Positions 58,480 through 64,000 of a stretch of DNA of 64,000 nt are shown here, piece by piece; position 1 is the stretch's first letter; each line of letters opens with the position of its first letter. The stretch covers positions 1 through 64,000 of the forward strand of contig CAZGYQ010000002.1 in assembly GCA_964530695.1 (NCBI GenBank). The letters are read 5' to 3'. Below the pieces are notes generated by a model. It did no database searches, had not been told where the DNA came from, and saw only the letters and a program-made list of their open reading frames with translations. Source of the stretch: VFBF01 sp964530695 (GTDB lineage Bacteria; Pseudomonadota; Alphaproteobacteria; Caulobacterales; Aquidulcibacteraceae). The position numbers were made by a program, and so were the translations under genes.

Positions 58480-60290
58480 CCGCCCGCCATCCCGTCATCC
58501 GTGACGTCGCCGCGCGTATCGCCGCGCGCAGCGCCAGATCTCGCACAGACTATGAGGCGCGCATCGCCGCCGCGCGCGCCGCAGGGCGCGGTCGCACGAA
58601 CCTGTCGTGCGGAAATCTCGCACATGCATTCGCCGCCTCGCCGCTCGGCGACAAGCTCTCCATGCGCGGGGACGCGCCGAACATCGGCGTCGTCACCGCC
58701 TACAATGACATGCTCTCCGCGCATCAGCCGCTGCTGCAGTATCCCGACATCATCAAGGATGCGGCGCGGGCCGCAGGCGGAACGGCGCAGGTGGCGGGCG
58801 GCGTGCCGGCCATGTGCGATGGCGTCACGCAGGGACGGCCCGGCATGGAGCTGTCGCTGTTCTCGCGCGACGTGATCGCCATGGCCACCGCGGTGTCGCT
58901 GTCTCACGATGCGTTTGACGCCGCGATCATGCTTGGCGTCTGCGACAAGATCGTGCCGGGCCTGATGATCGGCGCGCTCTCGTTCGGACACCTGCCGGTG
59001 ATCTTCGCGCCGGCGGGGCCGATGTCGTCCGGAATTCCGAACAAGGAGAAGGCCCGGGTCCGCGAGCGTTTCGCGCTTGGTCAGGCGACGCGCGAGGAAT
59101 TGCTCGAAGCGGAGGCCGCCTCCTACCACACGGCCGGCACCTGCACGTTCTACGGCACGGCCAACTCCAACCAGATGCTGATGGAGCTGATGGGCGTGCA
59201 TCTGCCGGGAACGGCGTTCGTCAATCCGGGCACGCCGTTGCGGGATGCGCTGACGCGTCACGCTGCGGTTCGCGCCATCGAGCTGGCGCGTGCGGGAGAT
59301 ACCGGCCTAGCCGAGGTGATCAGCGTTGCGGCGGTCGTCAACGGCATCGTCGGTCTCATGGCGACCGGCGGCTCCACCAACCACGCGCTGCACATTCCCG
59401 CGATCGCACATGCGGCGGGCATTGTCGTCGACTGGACGGATTTCGAGGACATCGCGCGCGTCACGCCGTTGCTGACGCGCGTCTATCCCAATGGCGGCGC
59501 GGACGTGAACATGTTCCACGCGGCGGGCGGCATGGCGTTTCTCGTGCGCGAACTGCTCGGCGCGGGTCTGCTCGATGGGGACGTGAAGACGGTCTTCGGC
59601 GACGGTCTAGAGAGCTATGCGCACGAACCGTTCCTCGATGGCGATACGCTGAAGTGGCGCACGCCGCCCGAGGCCTCCCTCGCGCCGGATATTCTCAGGC
59701 CCGCTTCAGATCCGTTCGACGCGGAAGGCGGCGTGCGCCTTCTGAAAGGCTCGCTGGGGCGCGCGATCATCAAGGTTTCCTCCGTGCCGCAGGATCGGCA
59801 TGTGATCGAGGCGCCCGCCGCGGTGTTTGATGATCAGGACGATGTGTTGTCGGCATTCAAGGCGGGCGGGCTCGATCGAGATGTGATTGTGGTCCTGCGT
59901 TTTCAAGGGCCCGCCGCCAATGGCATGCCGGAGCTGCACAAGCTGACGCCGGCGCTGACGGCGCTGCAGAACAAGGGCTTTCGCGTCGCGCTCGTTACGG
60001 ACGGACGCATGTCGGGCGCATCTGGCGCGGTGCCGGCGGCGATCCATGTGACGCCAGAGGCGGCGCAGGGCGGATCGATCGGGCGGATCGTCGATGGCGA
60101 CGTCATTCGCGTCGACGCGATGCAGGGCGTACTCGAGGTGATCGCCGATCCGGTCACGGTATCCGCTCGACCGCTCGCCGTGCGCCCCGCGGACCGGTCG
60201 GGGTGGGGTCGGGAGCTGTTCTCGTCGTTTCGCGCCGGGGTCGGCGCCGCCGAGAGCGGCGCGAGCATCTTTTTCAGGAGCCATTCATGA
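58476..60290 (+). CDS. edd: Phosphogluconate dehydratase
   Basis: 604 residues. IlvD/Edd family with Fe-S cysteines in AGGVPAMCDGVTQG, LGVCDKIVPGLMIGALSFGHLP and AGTCTFYGTANSNQMLMELMGVHLPG; GRMSGASGAVPAAIHVTPEA near the C-terminus. Converts 6-phosphogluconate to KDPG in the Entner-Doudoroff route. Overlaps eda by ATGA. Confidence 0.95.
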   Translation: MTARHPVIRDVAARIAARSARSRTDYEARIAAARAAGRGRTNLSCGNLAHAFAASPLGDKLSMRGDAPNIGVVTAYNDMLSAHQPLLQYPDIIKDAARAAGGTAQVAGGVPAMCDGVTQGRPGMELSLFSRDVIAMATAVSLSHDAFDAAIMLGVCDKIVPGLMIGALSFGHLPVIFAPAGPMSSGIPNKEKARVRERFALGQATREELLEAEAASYHTAGTCTFYGTANSNQMLMELMGVHLPGTAFVNPGTPLRDALTRHAAVRAIELARAGDTGLAEVISVAAVVNGIVGLMATGGSTNHALHIPAIAHAAGIVVDWTDFEDIARVTPLLTRVYPNGGADVNMFHAAGGMAFLVRELLGAGLLDGDVKTVFGDGLESYAHEPFLDGDTLKWRTPPEASLAPDILRPASDPFDAEGGVRLLKGSLGRAIIKVSSVPQDRHVIEAPAAVFDDQDDVLSAFKAGGLDRDVIVVLRFQGPAANGMPELHKLTPALTALQNKGFRVALVTDGRMSGASGAVPAAIHVTPEAAQGGSIGRIVDGDVIRVDAMQGVLEVIADPVTVSARPLAVRPADRSGWGRELFSSFRAGVGAAESGASIFFRSHS

Positions 60291-60907
60291 GCGAGATCGC
60301 CGCCATCATGCAGCTCGCGCCGGTGATCCCGGTGTTGACGGTCGAGCGCGTTGCGGACGCGCGGCTGCTCGCCGAGGCGCTGGTCGCGGGCGGTCTGCGC
60401 GCGCTGGAGGTCACCTTGCGCACCCCGGTCGCGCTCGATGCGATCCGCGCGATGCGGGACGTCGAAGGCGCTGTCGTCGGCGCCGGCACGATCCTCTCTC
60501 CGAAGGATCTGGACGCGGCGTTCCTGGCCGGCGCGCGCTTCATCGTCTCTCCCGGACTGACCGAAGGCATCGCGGAGGAGGCAGGCCTTGCGGGCGTGCC
60601 GCTGTTGCCGGGGGTGGCGACGGCCACCGAAGTGATGCGCGGGCTGGATCTCGGCCTGACGCACTTCAAGTTCTTCCCCGCCGAACAGGCGGGCGGCGCC
60701 TCGATGCTCAAGGCGTTCGCCGGACCGTTCGCCGCTGCGCGATTCTGCCCCACGGGCGGCGTGTCGCCGGGGAACGCGCCGGCCTATCTCGGACTCCCGA
60801 ACGTCCTTTGCGTTGGCGGCAGCTGGATCGCGACGCCGGAGCTGATCGCCGCCGGCGCATGGGCGGAGATTACCGCGCGGGCGCGGGCGGCTGCGACGTT
60901 GCGTTAG
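60287..60907 (+). CDS. eda: KDPG aldolase
   Basis: 206 residues, class I aldolase barrel. RALEVTLRTPVALDAI holds the catalytic Glu; GAGTILSPKDL, ARFIVSPGLTEGI and the Schiff-base lysine in LTHFKFFPAEQAGG; phosphate site FCPTGGVSPGN. Cleaves KDPG to pyruvate and glyceraldehyde-3-phosphate, completing zwf-pgl-edd-eda. Confidence 0.94.
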   Translation: MSEIAAIMQLAPVIPVLTVERVADARLLAEALVAGGLRALEVTLRTPVALDAIRAMRDVEGAVVGAGTILSPKDLDAAFLAGARFIVSPGLTEGIAEEAGLAGVPLLPGVATATEVMRGLDLGLTHFKFFPAEQAGGASMLKAFAGPFAAARFCPTGGVSPGNAPAYLGLPNVLCVGGSWIATPELIAAGAWAEITARARAAATLR

Positions 60908-60952
60908 CGACTTCGTCTCCGCGCGGCGTGTCGTCTGCCTGTAAGGTGCGTC

Positions 60953-62761
60953 ATGGCTGCGTCGCTCGATCTCTCCTCGTTCCAGGAACCGCTCGTCATC
61001 CTCACGGCTGCGGGCGTCGTCATTCCGCTGTTCCGGCGGCTGAAGCTCAGCCCGGTCATCGGCTTCATTCTCGTGGGCGTGCTGGTCGGACCGTATGCGC
61101 TTGGCGCCCTGGCGGACGAGGCGCCGTGGTTGCGGCACGTGGTGATCACCGAACCGGAGTCGATCGCCGTCATCGCCGAACTCGGCATCGTCCTGCTCAT
61201 GTTCATGATCGGGCTCGAACTGTCCTTCCAGCGGTTGAGCATGATGCGTCGCCTCGTGTTCGGTCTTGGCGGGTTGCAGGTCGGTCTGAGCGCGCTCGCC
61301 ATCGGCGCGGCGGCCTATGTGCTCCAGCCCAACCTCAGTGCAGCCATCGTCCTTGGACTGGGGCTGTCGATGTCGACGACGGCGGTCATCCTGCAGACGC
61401 TGTCGGATACCAAGCGCCTGACGAAATCAGTCGGACGCACCACGTTCGCCGTTCTGCTGTTCCAGGATCTCGCTGTGGTGCCCATGCTGTTTGCGGTGAG
61501 CGTCCTCGGCGCGAAGGGCGGCGGCCCGGTGGTCGGCGCCTTCGGCCTGGCGATGCTGCAGGCGGCGCTCGCGGTCGCCGCCATGGTCATTCTCGGCAGG
61601 CTGGTGCTCCGCCCGATGTTCCGGATGGTCGCCGGCGCGGGCGCCTCGGAAAGCTTCATGGCGGCGTCGCTGCTGGTCATTCTCGGCGCCGGCATCGCCA
61701 CCGCGGCCGCGGGTCTCTCGATGGCGATGGGTGCGCTAATCGCGGGGATCCTGCTCGCGGAGACCGAGTACAGGCGTCAGATCGAAGTCACGATCGAGCC
61801 GTTCAAGGGCCTGCTGCTCGGCGTCTTCCTGATCTCCGTCGGCATGAGCATCGATATTCCGCGCATACTCGATGCGCCGTTGCTTTTCGCTGCGGTCGCC
61901 TTCGCCATCGTTGCGGTCAAGGCGGGGATCGTCACAGGACTTGGACGTCTGTTCGGTTTGCCCCTCGGGGTTTCGATGCAGAGCGGATTGCTGCTCGGTC
62001 CGGGCAGCGAGTTCACGTTCGTGATCATCGGGCTCGCGCTGCAGCTTGGTCTGCTCTCGGCCGATCTCGCGGCGCTCGCGCTGGGCGTGGCGGCGACCAC
62101 GATGACGCTGGTGCCGTTGCTGGAGCGCGTCGGCGTCTGGACGGAGCGCAGGTTGCCGACGAAGCTCGCGCCCGATCCGGCGCTCGCAGTCTTGCCTGCT
62201 GAATCTGTCGCGCCGGCGGGACGCGTCATCATTTGCGGGTTCGGCCGGGTCGGTCAGACGGTCGCGTCGATGCTTGAGACGCACAACGTGCCCTACCTCG
62301 CGGTCGATCAGGACGCCAAGGAGGTTTCGAAGCATCGTGGGCGTGGCAAACCGATTGCGTATGGCGACGCCACCCGTGTCGAGTTCCTGCGCCTGTGCGA
62401 CATCGCGCACGCGCGCGCGATCGTCGTGACGCTCGATTCCCCCGCGGCGGCCGCCGAGATCGTGACCGCCGCCCGCAACGAACGGCCCGACATCCTGATC
62501 GTCTGCCGCGCGCGCGATGCGCGTGATGCGGCGCGGCTCTACAAGCTGGGCGCGACCGATGCGGTGCCGGAAACGACGGAGGCGAGCCTGGTGCTGTGCG
62601 AGCAACTGCTGGTCGATCTCGGCGTGCCCATGGGCTACGTGATCGCGTCCGTGCATGACCGGCGTGCGGCGCAGCGCGCGGAAATCCAGGCGATGGCCCC
62701 CGATGCAACGGTGCGACGCATACGGCTGACACGCGCCCGCGCGCCGCGCGACCCCGGCTAA
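60953..62761 (+). CDS. Kef-type (CPA2) cation:proton antiporter with TrkA-N domain
   Basis: 602 residues. Twelve or so membrane helices (residues 10-395) with GLELSFQRLSMMRRL, LSMSTTAVILQTLSD and LLFQDLAVVPMLF typical of KefB/KefC. A cytoplasmic Rossmann domain follows (VIICGFGRVGQTVASMLETHNVPYLAVDQD, residues about 425-550) for NAD(H) control. Mediates K+ or Na+ efflux coupled to H+. Separate from the eda operon by 45 bp. Confidence 0.92.
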   Translation: MAASLDLSSFQEPLVILTAAGVVIPLFRRLKLSPVIGFILVGVLVGPYALGALADEAPWLRHVVITEPESIAVIAELGIVLLMFMIGLELSFQRLSMMRRLVFGLGGLQVGLSALAIGAAAYVLQPNLSAAIVLGLGLSMSTTAVILQTLSDTKRLTKSVGRTTFAVLLFQDLAVVPMLFAVSVLGAKGGGPVVGAFGLAMLQAALAVAAMVILGRLVLRPMFRMVAGAGASESFMAASLLVILGAGIATAAAGLSMAMGALIAGILLAETEYRRQIEVTIEPFKGLLLGVFLISVGMSIDIPRILDAPLLFAAVAFAIVAVKAGIVTGLGRLFGLPLGVSMQSGLLLGPGSEFTFVIIGLALQLGLLSADLAALALGVAATTMTLVPLLERVGVWTERRLPTKLAPDPALAVLPAESVAPAGRVIICGFGRVGQTVASMLETHNVPYLAVDQDAKEVSKHRGRGKPIAYGDATRVEFLRLCDIAHARAIVVTLDSPAAAAEIVTAARNERPDILIVCRARDARDAARLYKLGATDAVPETTEASLVLCEQLLVDLGVPMGYVIASVHDRRAAQRAEIQAMAPDATVRRIRLTRARAPRDPG

Positions 62762-63525
62762 CGCAGCAGGCGCACCCACGCGCCGCTCTCGTCGTCGCCG
62801 ACGCGGGCCTCCACGTGAAACGCTTCGGCGATGCGCTCTGTCGTGAGGGTTTCATGCGTCGGACCGTCTGCGATCACCCGGCCGCGTGAAAGAAGAAAGA
62901 TGCGCGTCGAGAAGCGTGCGGCGAGATCGAGATCGTGCATGGCGATGACGATGGCCCGCCCGCTGTCCGAAAGCATGCGCAGGCGCTTCAGCGCATCTAG
63001 CTGGTGACTCGGATCGAGTCCTGCAAGGGGTTCGTCGGCGAGGATGAAGCGTGGGTCGCCGACGATGGCGCGGGCCAGCAGGACGCGCGCAAGCTCGCCG
63101 CCGCTGAGCGTCGTGGCGATCCGGCTCTTCAGATCGAGCGCATCCATCTCCGCGAGCGCGGCGTCCACGGCGCGTCCGGTCTCGCCGCGCGCCTCGCCCC
63201 ATAGTCCCGCCAGCGGCAATCGTCCGAGCGCGACAACCCGCTCTACCGTCAGCGGCCATTCGAGTGCGCCGTTCTGCGGCAGGAAGGCGCGCGCGGCGGC
63301 GAGGTCGCGTGCAGGCCACGCGGACAGCGCGCGGTCGTCGAGGGTTACCGAACCCGACGCGGGCGCAATCAATCCGGCCATGGCGCGCAGCAACGTCGAT
63401 TTCCCCGCGCCGTTCGGCCCGAGCACGGCGATCATCTCACCCGGTCGCACAACGAGATCGACGCCGTCGATCAAGGTCTTGCCGGCTACGGCGACGGTGA
63501 GGTTCGCGGCGGAAAGCGTGGTCAT
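62758..63525 (-). CDS. ABC transporter ATP-binding protein, FecE/HmuV/BtuD type
   Basis: 255 residues from the ATG that overlaps the permease stop. Walker A VLGPNGAGKSTLLRAMAG, Q-loop FLPQNGALEWPLTVERVVALGR, signature LSGGELARVLLARAI, Walker B FILADEPLAGLDPSHQ, switch His AMHDLDLAARF. The AARxxLPQ pattern and FecCD partner indicate iron-siderophore, haem or cobalamin uptake. Convergent with the antiporter gene; the two coding ends overlap by 4 bp. Confidence 0.9.
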   Translation of the reverse strand: MTTLSAANLTVAVAGKTLIDGVDLVVRPGEMIAVLGPNGAGKSTLLRAMAGLIAPASGSVTLDDRALSAWPARDLAAARAFLPQNGALEWPLTVERVVALGRLPLAGLWGEARGETGRAVDAALAEMDALDLKSRIATTLSGGELARVLLARAIVGDPRFILADEPLAGLDPSHQLDALKRLRMLSDSGRAIVIAMHDLDLAARFSTRIFLLSRGRVIADGPTHETLTTERIAEAFHVEARVGDDESGAWVRLLR

Positions 63526-64000
63526 GGCAGCACCTTGCGGGCGCGCAGGATGAGCAGGAAGAAGAACGGCGCGCCGACGAGCGCGGTGACGACGCCGAGT
63601 TTCATTTCCGGTCCGAACGGGATCACACGCACGGCGATGTCCGCAGCGAGGACGAGTGCGGCGCCGGAGAGCGCGGCGAGCGGCAGTGTGCGGCTCGGTA
63701 CATGCCCGGCGAGCGGGCGCACCAGGTGGCCGGCGATGAGCCCGACGAAGCCGATGGCGCCGGACACGGCGGTGACCGCGCCGACGGCGAGCGCGGAGCC
63801 GATGACGACCAGCAATCGCGTGCGCGACAATCCCGCGCCGAGACTCTCCGCCGTCGCCTCGCCGAGCGACAGCGCGTCGAGCGCGCGTCCGCTGAGCAGC
63901 AGCAGCGCGGCGCCGACGATCACGAACGGCGCGGCGAGTCCCACATGCGCCCAGCTGCGGTCCGCGAGCGAGCCCATCAGCCACACCATGATCTCCGTCG
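63522..64000 (-). CDS. FecCD-family permease, partial at the window end
   Basis: The visible 159 C-terminal residues are open to the window edge; the N-terminal part lies outside. The reading TEIMVWLMGSLADRSW, AESLGAGLSRTRLLVVIGSALAVGAVTAVSGAIGFVGLIAGHLVRPLAGH and PGPEMKLGVVTALVGAPFFFLLILR-like end are standard for FecC/FecD/BtuC. An internal Met (63989) is not the start. Operon with the ATPase (ATGA overlap); the binding protein should lie further right. Confidence 0.92.
   Translation of the reverse strand, partial: TEIMVWLMGSLADRSWAHVGLAAPFVIVGAALLLLSGRALDALSLGEATAESLGAGLSRTRLLVVIGSALAVGAVTAVSGAIGFVGLIAGHLVRPLAGHVPSRTLPLAALSGAALVLAADIAVRVIPFGPEMKLGVVTALVGAPFFFLLILRARKVLP

Noticed and set aside
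57798..59261. A 487-codon minus-strand frame opposite pgl/edd
   Set aside because: Antisense to enzymes with complete active-site motifs; composition is typical of shadow frames.
60808..62202. A 464-codon plus-strand frame overlapping eda and the antiporter
   Set aside because: It is another frame of two well-defined genes, extremely Arg-rich and without motifs.
1..64000. CRISPR arrays or long tandem repeats
   Set aside because: No regularly spaced repeat units were seen; the repeats found are palindromes or short pairs.

Overview
The window is GC-rich, dense in 4-bp ATGA/GTGA gene overlaps, and looks alphaproteobacterial. Caulobacterales/Hyphomonadaceae is my best guess, from a SigF/NrsF sigma/anti-sigma pair with a Caulobacter-type promoter, an Entner-Doudoroff operon and the style of the intergenic palindromes. 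The genus is not certain.

Bases 9 to 53520 look like one integrative and conjugative element (ICE) inserted in a tRNA-Gly(GCC) gene. The window opens inside that tRNA (1-55). A 20-bp piece of it (9-28) recurs at 53501-53520, next to a P4-type tyrosine recombinase (52074-53330). Both ends also carry the same paired TGGTCACC sites. The backbone is of the Tn4371/RP4-Trb kind: VirD2-like relaxase (231-1433), TraF peptidase, ArdC, SSB-like protein, ParB (6927-11001), then TraG, CopG, TrbB-C-D-E-J-L-F-G-I and an AlpA-like HTH protein (33038-44292).

The element has three accessory zones. Zone A (1728-6698) sits between relaxase and traF. It holds a TetR/GFA/YciI-like unit with a perfect 24-bp dyad and a SigF-NrsF-DoxX-CcdA-thioredoxin operon. 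Zone B (about 11.15-32.8 kb) lies between parB and traG and is a large aromatic-degradation cargo. It has four class-IA Rieske oxygenases but one flavin/[2Fe-2S] reductase, a gentisate branch (FAD hydroxylase, gentisate dioxygenase, fumarylpyruvate hydrolase, NagL-type isomerase), an extradiol branch (LigB-like dioxygenase, LigJ-like hydratase, three tandem RraA/LigK-type aldolases), a TonB receptor, two MFS transporters and MarR/Lrp regulators. Zone C (44441-51919) holds hipBA and a tight three-gene operon: a 1365-aa protein with a HigA-like HTH and a possible PD-(D/E)XK domain, a DUF2971 protein and a PIN-like protein. This operon is the best candidate for an undescribed defence or addiction system.

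After attR the chromosome continues with a composite palindromic repeat, a hypothetical gene, an archaeal/eukaryal-type prolyl-tRNA synthetase, the coupled zwf-pgl-edd-eda operon, a Kef-type antiporter, and an iron/haem/B12-type ABC importer that runs off the end. Apart from the partial tRNA I found no RNA genes, and no CRISPR array or insertion sequence. All functions are read from the sequence and family knowledge; no database search was run.
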